Below are positions 7,395 through 13,095 of a DNA stretch of 13,095 nucleotides, one piece after another. Position numbers and translations under genes: made by a program. Each line of letters opens with the position of its first letter. Position 1 is the stretch's first letter. The stretch is from Thermofilaceae archaeon. Its GTDB lineage: Archaea > Thermoproteota > Thermoprotei > Thermofilales > B69-G16. Under the pieces are notes generated by a model. It worked only from the letters and a program-made list of their open reading frames with translations. It did not search any database and was not told the DNA's origin. The stretch covers positions 1-13,095 of the forward strand of contig JALURF010000037.1 in assembly GCA_027017165.1 (NCBI GenBank), in the 5' to 3' direction.

Positions 7395-7961
7395 CTAGAC
7401 ACTAGCTTTTTTCTCATAAAGCGTGGTATAAATAGGACCTCTAGGAGTTAATGTGCTTTTCTTAAGCCGAAAGTTATCTACCAGAATGGAACCGTAAACA
7501 TTGTTCATATAGGTATTTGCTATATTCATGAGAGTGCTAATATCCGGACGCCGTTTTACTCTAGCTATAGTTATGTGGGGAGAAAAAGGCTTATCCGGAG
7601 GCGGAAATCCTAGTTTTCTCAATACCATATTCACCTTATAAGCAAGTTCTTTTAATTCTTCAACTCCTTCTTCGACGCCTATCCATATGACGTTGGGCCT
7701 TGAGAGTTTGGGGAAGGCACCTATACCGTATAGGGTAATCTTGAATGGCGAGAATTCAATGGTTCTTAGTGCGTCTATTACATCTCTTACTAATGTACTC
7801 GGAATCTCTCCCAGAAATCGTAAGGTTAGATGAATATTTTCTTTTTCAACAAGTTTTAGCTGTGGTTTCAGCGATGATAAGGCTTGTTGAACTCTAAGAA
7901 TGTTTTGAACCACGTCAGGGTCTTCAATATCTATAGCTATAAAACATCTTACGCGTTCCAT
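7395..7961 (-). CDS. thpR: RNA 2',3'-cyclic phosphodiesterase / 2'-5' RNA ligase (ThpR/LigT)
   Basis: This is a member of the 2H phosphoesterase superfamily that opens 2',3'-cyclic phosphates and can join RNA ends through 2'-5' bonds in vitro; its physiological substrate in archaea is uncertain. The 188-residue product has the two signature motifs HLTL (44-47) and HITI (129-132) in two similar halves, plus family blocks RCFIAIDI at the N terminus and PPPDKPFSPH before the second motif. Its ATG shares one base with the stop of the TFE-beta gene (TAATG) and has a good SD. It lies just upstream of cca, a pairing I recall from other archaea. Since tRNA splicing endonuclease leaves 2',3'-cyclic phosphates, a role in tRNA end metabolism is attractive but inferred. 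Confidence 0.93.
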   Translation of the reverse strand: MERVRCFIAIDIEDPDVVQNILRVQQALSSLKPQLKLVEKENIHLTLRFLGEIPSTLVRDVIDALRTIEFSPFKITLYGIGAFPKLSRPNVIWIGVEEGVEELKELAYKVNMVLRKLGFPPPDKPFSPHITIARVKRRPDISTLMNIANTYMNNVYGSILVDNFRLKKSTLTPRGPIYTTLYEKKASV

Positions 7962-8323
7962 TAAGGATCACCAGCTAGCCATGAGTTAAGCTTAGGGCAG
8001 TTGACTGGGTTAATGCTTATTTTTTCTCCACAATCTTCCAACAAATTACAGAAAAAACAAGGAACTTCGACTACATCGCTAGGAATGGTCTTTTTTACGT
8101 AATATTTAGGGCCTAGCTTAACTATGTACGTCTTGCGACCTCTGTGTATAACGCTCTGCCTTACGAGCAATCCCTGTTTCTCAAGTCTTCTGACAATTTT
8201 AATTCCCTTTCGGCTATCAATATTTAGTTTTTTCCACAATTCTTTCTGCAGGATACCTTCATCACCTATCTCGCTTAATAGCTTTAGTAGGCGCCTCTCC
8301 AGTATCTCCGGTACGCTACTCAA
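7961..8323 (-). CDS. tfeB: Transcription initiation factor TFE-beta (RPC34/RPC39 orthologue)
   Basis: TFE-beta pairs with TFE-alpha and helps RNA polymerase open promoter DNA; it is the archaeal counterpart of TFIIE-beta and Pol III subunit RPC34/RPC39. The 120-residue product has a winged-helix domain (about 5-75: ILQKELWKKLNID, then IKIVRRLEKQGLLVR). A short C-terminal module follows with four cysteines C89, C92, C98 and C109, spaced C-x2-C-x5-C-x10-C. From memory this is the spacing of the [4Fe-4S] site in archaeal TFE-beta and human RPC39. The start is a TTG at 8323 with a GGTGG SD 7 nt upstream; no better start is visible. It is the first gene of the operon TFE-beta, thpR, cca, kinase and has its own TATA box. 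A generic FeS/winged-helix regulator is the alternative, but the cysteine spacing and size argue for TFE-beta. Confidence 0.85.
   Translation of the reverse strand: MSSVPEILERRLLKLLSEIGDEGILQKELWKKLNIDSRKGIKIVRRLEKQGLLVRQSVIHRGRKTYIVKLGPKYYVKKTIPSDVVEVPCFFCNLLEDCGEKISINPVNCPKLNSWLAGDP
7967..7972 (-). promoter_or_regulatory. Ribosome binding site for thpR (GGTGAT)
   Basis: GGTGAT on the minus strand, inside the last codons of the TFE-beta gene, matches the archaeal anti-SD complement and lies 5 nt before the thpR ATG at 7961. Together with the TAATG junction it points to coupled translation. Confidence 0.65.
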
Positions 8324-8330
8324 ATAATTA

Positions 8331-8335
8331 CCACC
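8331..8335 (-). promoter_or_regulatory. Ribosome binding site for TFE-beta (GGTGG)
   Basis: GGTGG on the minus strand is 7 nt before the TTG at 8323 and supports that codon as the start. A small GCGC-AA-GCGC inverted repeat at 8341-8350 sits just upstream in the expected leader. Confidence 0.6.
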
Positions 8336-8385
8336 TTCGGCGCTTGCGCGTTCTTACACTATGTATTATTATGTGATAAGCTGGA

Positions 8386-8393
8386 ATATAAAA
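8386..8393 (-). promoter_or_regulatory. TATA box of the TFE-beta/thpR/cca/kinase operon
   Basis: TTTTATAT on the minus strand, within CTTTTATATTC, is a strong archaeal TATA match in the 109-bp gap between tfb and the TFE-beta gene. The expected start near 8362 would leave a leader of about 40 nt carrying the SD. No other convincing promoter is seen in this gap. Confidence 0.6.
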
Positions 8394-8432
8394 GCCTCTA
8401 TTAACGATGCAAGAATCTCCAATTTTAATGAG

Positions 8433-9305
8433 TTATATATAGATAGTGATATTTGTTTTTTCCATAATTTCCTTATAGCGATTACGTAATGTAACTTCTG
8501 TTATATTAGCAGCTCTAGCTATCTCGCGTTGGGTACGGGGCGAGTTCATCACAATCGAAGAAATGTATATAGAGGCCGCTACAAGCCCTTCTGGGCGTGC
8601 TCCGATCCCTATTCGCTTTTCTCGAGATTTTTCGAGAATTTTACCCACAAGCCTAATAGTATCAGTCGATAATTTTAAATTTGCGGCTATTCTTGTAACG
8701 AAATTAAATACATCCACCCCACTTTGGTGTACAATACCGTGTTCTATCAGTAATCTATAATTTCTAGCTATTAAACGCCTATTAACCTTCGATACCTTCT
8801 CTAAGATGTTAAGTGATATACCTATCCTTCTAGCTTTACACGCAGCATAGACGCAAGCTGTAGCCATTCCTTCAATTGATCTACCTCGTACTAGTTTTTT
8901 AGAAGAAGCTTTCTTATAGTATAATATGGCATCGGCGCTTACAGAGTTAACTCCGAGAATGTTACACAGTCTTATAATCTCCCTCTTAGCTTTCTTAAAA
9001 TTCCTTTCGCCGCTCTCCACAACTCTTTTATGTGCACTTCTAATTCTCTTATTCCTCCCTTTCTTTCCCTTAGAGGAAAAGCCGATATCCGTCGGTGCAA
9101 GTTTCTCGTATATAGCTTGCTTAGGACCTATCCTTGATTTCATCCAGTCTTCTGGGGAATGTATACGTCTTTCATATCGATAGTCTATCTCTCTATCCTC
9201 AACTACATAACCGCATTCCGAGCACACATACTCTCTGTTCATTTGATCATATACTATTCTACTATTTCCGCAAATTGGACACCTAAACTCGTCTCCGCTT
9301 TCCAC
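8433..9305 (-). CDS. tfb: Transcription initiation factor TFB (TFIIB homologue), divergent B-reader
   Basis: TFB binds TBP-TATA and BRE DNA and recruits RNA polymerase. From the GTG at 9305 the product is 290 residues: an N-terminal zinc ribbon (C9, C12, C28, C31), then the B-reader/linker region, then two cyclin folds (about 85-180 with VRGRSIEGMATACVYAACKA, and about 185-288 with PEGLVAASIYISS and RTQREIARAANITEVTLRNRYKE). The reader/linker is unusual. The GPEWRAF block of typical TFB is replaced by RYERRIH, only the following SRIG matches, and the stretch from there to the first cyclin fold is shorter than in standard TFB. It may be a specialised paralogue or a lineage feature. A TTG at 9314 is an upstream alternative, but the SD fits the GTG better. 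It overlaps the end of gar1 by 23 nt with this start. Confidence 0.92.
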   Translation of the reverse strand: MESGDEFRCPICGNSRIVYDQMNREYVCSECGYVVEDREIDYRYERRIHSPEDWMKSRIGPKQAIYEKLAPTDIGFSSKGKKGRNKRIRSAHKRVVESGERNFKKAKREIIRLCNILGVNSVSADAILYYKKASSKKLVRGRSIEGMATACVYAACKARRIGISLNILEKVSKVNRRLIARNYRLLIEHGIVHQSGVDVFNFVTRIAANLKLSTDTIRLVGKILEKSREKRIGIGARPEGLVAASIYISSIVMNSPRTQREIARAANITEVTLRNRYKEIMEKTNITIYI

Positions 9306-9552
9306 GTTTTCCAAGCCTCCTCTCCTTTACGTAAAGGATTCTACCTACGAGAGTTTCTGGATTTATGCTGGCTTTATCGACAAGGACAGATACGTAAGGC
9401 GAGGACACAGGACCCATGATATCATAGACTATTCCTATCACATTGAGCTTTTCGTCGTATACTTCAGTATTCACAGGTGGGGGAGGACTTGATGTTTTTA
9501 GTATGAGTTTTTTGCTTTTTGAAACATGTAATACCTTACCTAGAGGCTTCAA
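9283..9552 (-). CDS. gar1: H/ACA ribonucleoprotein subunit Gar1
   Basis: Gar1 is the H/ACA RNP protein that binds Cbf5 and supports guide-RNA-directed pseudouridylation of rRNA. The 89-residue product is a compact beta-barrel protein without the GAR repeats of eukaryotes, as usual in archaea. The signature is VIGIVYDIMGPVSSPYVSV (about 38-56), followed by LVGRILYV and a basic tail KERRLGKRGKRRRV. A proline run SSPPPPVN (21-28) precedes the first signature strand. The only in-frame start after the upstream stop is TTG at 9552, with AGGGGA about 6 nt before it as a weak SD. It overlaps tfb and is probably co-transcribed with it; gar1-tfb linkage is recalled from other archaea. Confidence 0.9.
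   Translation of the reverse strand: MKPLGKVLHVSKSKKLILKTSSPPPPVNTEVYDEKLNVIGIVYDIMGPVSSPYVSVLVDKASINPETLVGRILYVKERRLGKRGKRRRV
9316..9320 (-). promoter_or_regulatory. Ribosome binding site for tfb (GGAGG)
   Basis: GGAGG on the minus strand, inside gar1, lies 10 nt before the GTG at 9305, the same spacing as for mcm. It is only 1 nt before the TTG at 9314, which makes that upstream codon an unlikely start. Confidence 0.6.
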
Positions 9553-9599
9553 ATTAAATCCCCTATTAAGACGAAGCGTCTATCAATACGTACTCGTGG

Positions 9600-9612
9600 T
9601 TAAAGTACTTTT
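9600..9612 (-). promoter_or_regulatory. Candidate BRE-TATA element for gar1-tfb
   Basis: Read on the minus strand this is AAAAGTAC followed by TTTAA, a purine-rich BRE-like stretch next to a TATA-like core. A start about 25 nt downstream, near 9577, would leave a leader of about 25 nt carrying the weak AGGGGA SD before the TTG at 9552. Confidence 0.4.
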
Positions 9613-9640
9613 CTAAAACACAAATTCAATAAAAGAAATC

Positions 9641-9655
9641 TTAAATGGTACTTTT
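9641..9655 (-). repeat. Second copy of the gar1 promoter-like element
   Basis: The plus-strand words TTAAA and GTACTTTT recur here (9641-9645 and 9648-9655) with two extra bases between them, 43 nt from the first copy of GTACTTTT at 9605-9612. It could be a second promoter or a binding site; no function is shown. Confidence 0.35.
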
Positions 9656-9770
9656 TTCAAATTATTATAGTTTTGGGCAATAATATTATTCCTTTGATGA
9701 AAATAAGGGTATAGCTGAGAATTATTTAAGAGCAAACTCAACGCAAAATCTTTGATTCTAAGATGGGAAA

Positions 9771-9779
9771 CTTAATATA
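9771..9779 (+). promoter_or_regulatory. TATA box of rps30e
   Basis: CTTAATATA lies about 25-30 nt before a likely transcription start near 9800, giving a short leader of about 17 nt that contains the SD. An additional TATA-like ATTATTTAAG occurs at 9721-9730. Confidence 0.5.
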
Positions 9780-9804
9780 GTAGTCTACTCACTGGTTAAT
9801 TTAA

Positions 9805-9813
9805 GGTGGTGAT
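9805..9813 (+). promoter_or_regulatory. Ribosome binding site for rps30e (GGTGGTGAT)
   Basis: GGTGGTGAT contains GGTGAT, a match to the 16S anti-SD complement, and ends 3 nt before the ATG at 9817. It fixes the start of this very short gene. Confidence 0.65.
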
Positions 9814-9816
9814 AGT

Positions 9817-9975
9817 ATGCCATCCCATGGTTCACTAACAAAAGCTGGAAAAGTAAGAGCTGCGACGCCTAAAATCCCCAAGCAGCCAAAAAAGAACCTA
9901 CCTCCCAGACGTAGAAATAGAAGGAACTATAAGAGACGCATACTTTACGCAGCTACAACTACAAGGTTTAGGTAA
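9817..9975 (+). CDS. rps30e: 30S ribosomal protein S30e
   Basis: Small-subunit ribosomal protein, homologous to the S30 part of eukaryotic FAU. The 52-residue product begins MPSHGSLTKAGKVRAATPKI, matching the hallmark HGSL-x-x-AGKVR-x-x-TPK block of the family, followed by a strongly basic middle PPRRRNRRNYKRRIL. Length is normal for archaeal S30e. It stands alone between a divergent gar1-tfb unit and gatD, with its own TATA box and a strong SD. As I recall, S30e occurs in TACK archaea and eukaryotes but not in most euryarchaeotes, so it informs the lineage. It is short enough to be missed by length-filtered gene calling. Confidence 0.95.
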   Translation: MPSHGSLTKAGKVRAATPKIPKQPKKNLPPRRRNRRNYKRRILYAATTTRFR

Positions 9976-10012
9976 GGGTATCCATTGTTAACTTCATAGA
10001 ATTCTACATTAT

Positions 10013-10020
10013 GTTTTAAT
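10013..10020 (+). promoter_or_regulatory. Candidate TATA box for gatDE
   Basis: GTTTTAAT is centred about 36 nt before the ATG at 10053 and would place the transcript start near 10043, giving a very short leader without SD. A second AT-rich word TATAATAT at 10032-10039 is closer to the ATG than expected for a TATA box. Confidence 0.35.
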
Positions 10021-10052
10021 TCCACTTCGTGTATAATATCTCCCGATCTAAA

Positions 10053-11399
10053 ATGGGAGAGCGGCACGGATATTCTGACAGAGTTCTACGCTTGATGAAA
10101 GAAAATGGGATAGATGTTTTTGACCACGTACGGGTAACGCTGAGCGATGGGAGAACTTATACTGGCATTATACTACCGAGGCCTGGGTACGGAGATCCAG
10201 ATTCAATAGTCTTAAAACTTGATAACGGCTATAATATAGGCATAAAAGTCGATGAGAAAACAACTATAGAACTCTTGAGGAAGCTCCCCAAGCCCAAGCT
10301 AGCAGAGGTAGTCAGGCCTCACATTTCAGAAGAACTACCTAAGGTCTTAATGCTGGGTACGGGCGGCACCATAGCTTCTAGAATAGACTACAGGACGGGA
10401 GCGGTTTACTCCTTCTTTACAGCCGAGGAAATCTACTCAATGATATCAGAGCTAACCGAGATAGCCTTTGTAGACGCCAAGACGATATTTACTATATTCA
10501 GTGAAGATATGACACCTGCACGCTGGTCCATTATAGCAGAACACGTATACCAAGGTTTTAAGAACGGCGAATACTCGGGCATAGTTATAGCTCACGGAAC
10601 GGATACTATGGGCTATACGGCCGCCGCGTTGAGTTTTGCCGTTAGAAATATCCCAGGACCTGTTATACTAGTTGGAGCTCAACGTTCATCCGATAGACCG
10701 TCAACCGATACCATAGAAAACGTTATCGCCGCGGTATCTGCCGCGGCTTACGCTCCATTCGCAGAAGTAGTGGTGGTTATGCATGGAAGCACTAGCGATG
10801 ATTACTGCTTAGCTCATCGCGGCACAAAAGTGAGGAAATGTCATACCAGTCGCAGAGATGCATTCAGGTCTATTAACGATGCTCCTCTAGCGCTTATACG
10901 TCGAACAGAGATAAGAATGTTAACTAAATCGTATACTCCGAGAGATCAGGAGCGCGAACCCGTGCTAGATAACAAGTTCTCCGACAAAGTCGTCTTGCTG
11001 AAGTTCTACCCTGGAATGGCGGAAGATATCATAGAGGCTATTGTCGACGCGGGGTATAGGGGGGTTGTTTTGGAGGGGACGGGTCTAGGTCATGTGAGAA
11101 ACGAGTTGATACCAGTTATCTCTAGAGCGGTAAAGGATGGAGTAGTATTTGTCATGACTTCTCAATGTATCTGGGGTAGAGTAAACATGAACGTTTACAG
11201 TACCGGTGTAGAGCTATTGAAAGCGGGGGTTATCCCCGGAGAGGATATGCTTCCTGAAACTGCGTTCGTTAAATTAAGCTGGGCTCTCGCAAAAACTGAA
11301 GATGTAGAGGAAATTAGGCGGATAATGTTGACCAATATCGCGGGAGAGATAAATCCTCATTCTAGTGCAAACTATTATCCGGAGGTGTTTTCACTATGA
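10053..11399 (+). CDS. gatD: Glutamyl-tRNA(Gln) amidotransferase subunit D
   Basis: GatD is the asparaginase-type glutaminase of the archaeal GatDE complex; it releases ammonia from an amide donor for conversion of Glu-tRNA(Gln) to Gln-tRNA(Gln). From the ATG at 10053 the product is 448 residues. A small N-terminal beta domain (about 20-75, FDHVRVTLSDGRTYTGIIL) is followed by an L-asparaginase-like domain with GTGGTIAS (102-109, nucleophile candidate T106), AHGTDTMGYTA (180-190, T183 and D184) and LVGAQRSSDRPSTD. Further blocks are RGTKVRKCHTSRRDAF, with the likely catalytic lysine, and VLEGTGLGHV. A GTG at 10029 in frame would add eight residues but lies in the promoter-like region. Its stop overlaps the gatE start (ATGA), so the two subunits are probably translationally coupled. 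Confidence 0.95.
   Translation: MGERHGYSDRVLRLMKENGIDVFDHVRVTLSDGRTYTGIILPRPGYGDPDSIVLKLDNGYNIGIKVDEKTTIELLRKLPKPKLAEVVRPHISEELPKVLMLGTGGTIASRIDYRTGAVYSFFTAEEIYSMISELTEIAFVDAKTIFTIFSEDMTPARWSIIAEHVYQGFKNGEYSGIVIAHGTDTMGYTAAALSFAVRNIPGPVILVGAQRSSDRPSTDTIENVIAAVSAAAYAPFAEVVVVMHGSTSDDYCLAHRGTKVRKCHTSRRDAFRSINDAPLALIRRTEIRMLTKSYTPRDQEREPVLDNKFSDKVVLLKFYPGMAEDIIEAIVDAGYRGVVLEGTGLGHVRNELIPVISRAVKDGVVFVMTSQCIWGRVNMNVYSTGVELLKAGVIPGEDMLPETAFVKLSWALAKTEDVEEIRRIMLTNIAGEINPHSSANYYPEVFSL
11381..11387 (+). promoter_or_regulatory. Ribosome binding site for gatE (GGAGGTG)
   Basis: GGAGGTG within the last codons of gatD lies 8 nt before the gatE ATG at 11396. It is one of the strongest SD matches in the window and fits coupled expression of two subunits of one enzyme. 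Confidence 0.7.
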
Positions 11400-13095
11400 A
11401 TTCCATTAGCGATGTAAAGATGAGATGTGGAATCGAGTTTCATCAAATGTTAGATACTAAAAGTAAATTATTCTGTAACTGTCCCACGGTTCTACGTAGG
11501 GATGAGCCGGATGTGGTATTTAAACGGAGATTAAGGCCTACTAGAAGCGAGTTAGGAGAGGTAGACCCGGCAGCGCTTTTCGAGTTTAAAAAGGGATTAA
11601 CGTACGTTTATGAGGCATATAGTGACACTACTTGTTTGGTGGAAATGGATGAAGAACCGCCTCACGACCTTAATCCGGAAGCTTTAGAGATAGCGTTGAC
11701 GATAGCTCTCATGCTGAACTCTAAACCCGTAGATGAGATATTCGTCATGCGTAAAATAGTCATAGACGGCTCTAACACCACGGGATTTCAAAGGACGGCA
11801 TTAATAGCCCTAGGAGGCTATGTAAACGTTGACGGTAAGAGAATCCCTATACAAACTATTTGTTTAGAAGAGGATGCAGCGCGTAAGATAAGGGAAAACC
11901 GTAAAGCCAAGGAAGTGGTCTATAGGTTGGATAGGCTCGGGATACCCTTGATTGAGATAGCGACGGCGCCTGAGATAACCTCGCCTGATGAAGCCGAGAA
12001 GATCGCTTTGAAAATAGGACAATTGTTGCGTATAACGGGGCGGGTAAAACGCGGCTTAGGAACTATAAGACAAGATTTAAATATCTCGATTGAAGGAGGA
12101 GCGAGAGTAGAGATTAAAGGAATTCAAAAAATCGAGCTTATAAAGAAGGTTATTGAAAATGAAGTATTGCGGCAAATTAATTTGCTTAAAATAAGAGATG
12201 AGCTTAGACAAAGAGGTTTGAGAGGCGAAGACATTAGAGAGGATTTTGTGGATGTTACTGATGTACTAAAGGGTTCTAACTCTAAGATTATTAAGAAAAC
12301 GTTAAGTAAAGGCGGTAAAGTTTACGCTGTAAAACTTCCCAAGTTTAAAGGACTCGTAGGCATGGAGATACAGCCAGGCAGGAGGCTCGGCACTGAGTTT
12401 TCTGAATATGCTCAATTTTGGGGCGGAGTTGGGGGGATTATTCACAGCGATGAACTGCCGAAATACGGAATTGGAGATCGCGAGATAAGAGCAATTAGAG
12501 AAATTCTTAACTGTGGAGAGCTAGATGCTTTTGTCTTAGTGGCGGATAGAGAGGATAAGTGCTTAGCGGCGTTAAAAGCGGTGGTAGAGAGAGCTCGTCA
12601 AGCCTCAATGGGAGTTCCAAATGAAACCAGAGCGGCTAATCCGGATGGTACCACTAGGTATTCGAGACCGATGCCGGGAAAAGCGAGAATGTACCCTGAA
12701 ACGGATATAAGACCTATAAGAGTTTCACTAAGTCTTCTGAAGAGAATTGAACATAATTTGCCCGAGATGCCTGAAGAGAAATTAAGTAAGTTCGTTAAGG
12801 TTTATGGATTGAACGAGGCGCTAGCCAGGCGGATGCTCAATTCTTATCATTTAGACCTCTTCGAGTATATAGTTGAGAAAATGGGTATACCAGCGACTAT
12901 AGTGGCGAATACGTTAGAGGGAGTTCTTAAAAGCTTAAGACGGGATGGTTTTCCGGTTGAAAATATCACAGATGAGAAATTAATAGAAGTATTTAAGCTG
13001 TTGAAAAACGGGGTAATCGCCAAAGAGGCAATACCGGAGATTTTACAGTACTTATCTGAAAACCCTGAAGAGGATCTTGATGAAATAGTTGATAA
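11396..13095 (+). CDS. gatE: Glutamyl-tRNA(Gln) amidotransferase subunit E (3' truncated by window end)
   Basis: GatE is the tRNA-binding and kinase-amidotransferase subunit of GatDE, which activates Glu on tRNA(Gln) with ATP and amidates it with ammonia from GatD. The frame opens at ATG 11396 and stays open for 566 codons to the window end, so roughly the last 50-70 residues of a usual 620-640-residue GatE are missing. Visible blocks are CGIEFHQMLDTKSKLFCNC near the N terminus, DEEPPHDLNPEAL, MRKIVIDGSNTTGFQRT, LIEIATAPEI and RVKRGLGTIRQDLNIS. The AspRS-like insert (GAD domain) begins at about residue 285 and includes GRRLGTEFSEYA. It resumes with GVPNETRAANPDGTTRYSRPMPGKARMYPETD (described as adjacent blocks) and enters the helical tail domain. 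No frameshift is seen. Confidence 0.95.
   Translation, partial: MNSISDVKMRCGIEFHQMLDTKSKLFCNCPTVLRRDEPDVVFKRRLRPTRSELGEVDPAALFEFKKGLTYVYEAYSDTTCLVEMDEEPPHDLNPEALEIALTIALMLNSKPVDEIFVMRKIVIDGSNTTGFQRTALIALGGYVNVDGKRIPIQTICLEEDAARKIRENRKAKEVVYRLDRLGIPLIEIATAPEITSPDEAEKIALKIGQLLRITGRVKRGLGTIRQDLNISIEGGARVEIKGIQKIELIKKVIENEVLRQINLLKIRDELRQRGLRGEDIREDFVDVTDVLKGSNSKIIKKTLSKGGKVYAVKLPKFKGLVGMEIQPGRRLGTEFSEYAQFWGGVGGIIHSDELPKYGIGDREIRAIREILNCGELDAFVLVADREDKCLAALKAVVERARQASMGVPNETRAANPDGTTRYSRPMPGKARMYPETDIRPIRVSLSLLKRIEHNLPEMPEEKLSKFVKVYGLNEALARRMLNSYHLDLFEYIVEKMGIPATIVANTLEGVLKSLRRDGFPVENITDEKLIEVFKLLKNGVIAKEAIPEILQYLSENPEEDLDEIVD

Larger units (their letters stand above)
9553..9816. other. Divergent intergenic region gar1 / rps30e
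   Basis: This AT-rich spacer has no open reading frame that looks real. It holds a twice-repeated promoter-like element on the gar1 side (9600-9612 and 9641-9655), a T6 run at 9652-9657, a 12-bp perfect palindrome AATAATATTATT at 9679-9690, a TGATGA/CTGA pair (9695-9700, 9715-9718) insufficient to call a C/D RNA, and the rps30e TATA box and SD at its right end. Confidence 0.6.

Noticed and set aside
7428..7435. TATA-like word inside thpR that could serve cca
   Set aside because: It lies in coding sequence, is nearly symmetric, and sits too close to the ATG at 7417 and too far from the one at 7390 for a leaderless start; the tight gene spacing already implies an operon.
9695..9718. C/D box small RNA gene
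   Set aside because: Only TGATGA and one CTGA are present with 14 nt between them; the first base of the C box is not a purine, and no C'/D pair or terminal stem follows.

Overview
The window comes from an archaeon, most likely a thermophilic member of the Thermoproteota/TACK group. Support: archaeal information-processing genes only (GINS23, MCM, Hel308, archaeal CCA-adding enzyme, TFB, Gar1, GatD/GatE); a gene for ribosomal protein S30e and one for TFE-beta (the RPC34/RPC39 orthologue), both of which I recall as typical of TACK archaea; TATA-type promoters; Shine-Dalgarno (SD) sites mainly ahead of genes inside operons; and a tRNA with a probable bulge-helix-bulge intron outside the anticodon loop. 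The DNA is moderately AT-rich. The exact order cannot be fixed from sequence reading alone.

Region 1-2837 (+): possibly the last codons of an upstream gene, an AT-rich spacer with an inverted and a direct repeat, then the replication pair gins23-mcm, with the mcm SD lying inside the end of gins23. Region 2843-5032 (-): the Hel308 repair helicase, convergent with mcm with only 5 bp between them. Region 5097-5197 (-): tRNA-Pro(GGG) with a 26-nt insertion in the variable region that fits a bulge-helix-bulge intron, preceded by its own TATA box.

Region 5233-8323 (-): a tightly packed operon read as TFE-beta, 2'-5' RNA ligase/cyclic phosphodiesterase (ThpR), CCA-adding enzyme, and a COG2112-like atypical protein kinase. 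Junctions overlap or nearly touch. The operon has a good TATA box upstream of TFE-beta. Region 8433-9552 (-): gar1-tfb, overlapping, with TFB showing a divergent, shortened B-reader/linker. Region 9553-9816 is an AT-rich divergent spacer carrying promoters for both sides. Region 9817-13095 (+): rps30e, then gatD-gatE (ATGA overlap); gatE runs off the window end.

Together the genes cover replication and fork repair (GINS23, MCM, Hel308), transcription initiation (TFB, TFE-beta), RNA end maturation (ThpR, CCA enzyme, with an intron-bearing tRNA lacking encoded CCA directly downstream), rRNA pseudouridylation (Gar1) and translation (S30e, GatDE for Gln-tRNA synthesis). No mobile element, CRISPR array or clearly novel multi-gene system is visible. 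The most distinctive features are the tRNA-Pro variable-region intron, the odd TFB, and the kinase-like gene joined to the RNA-end-processing operon.
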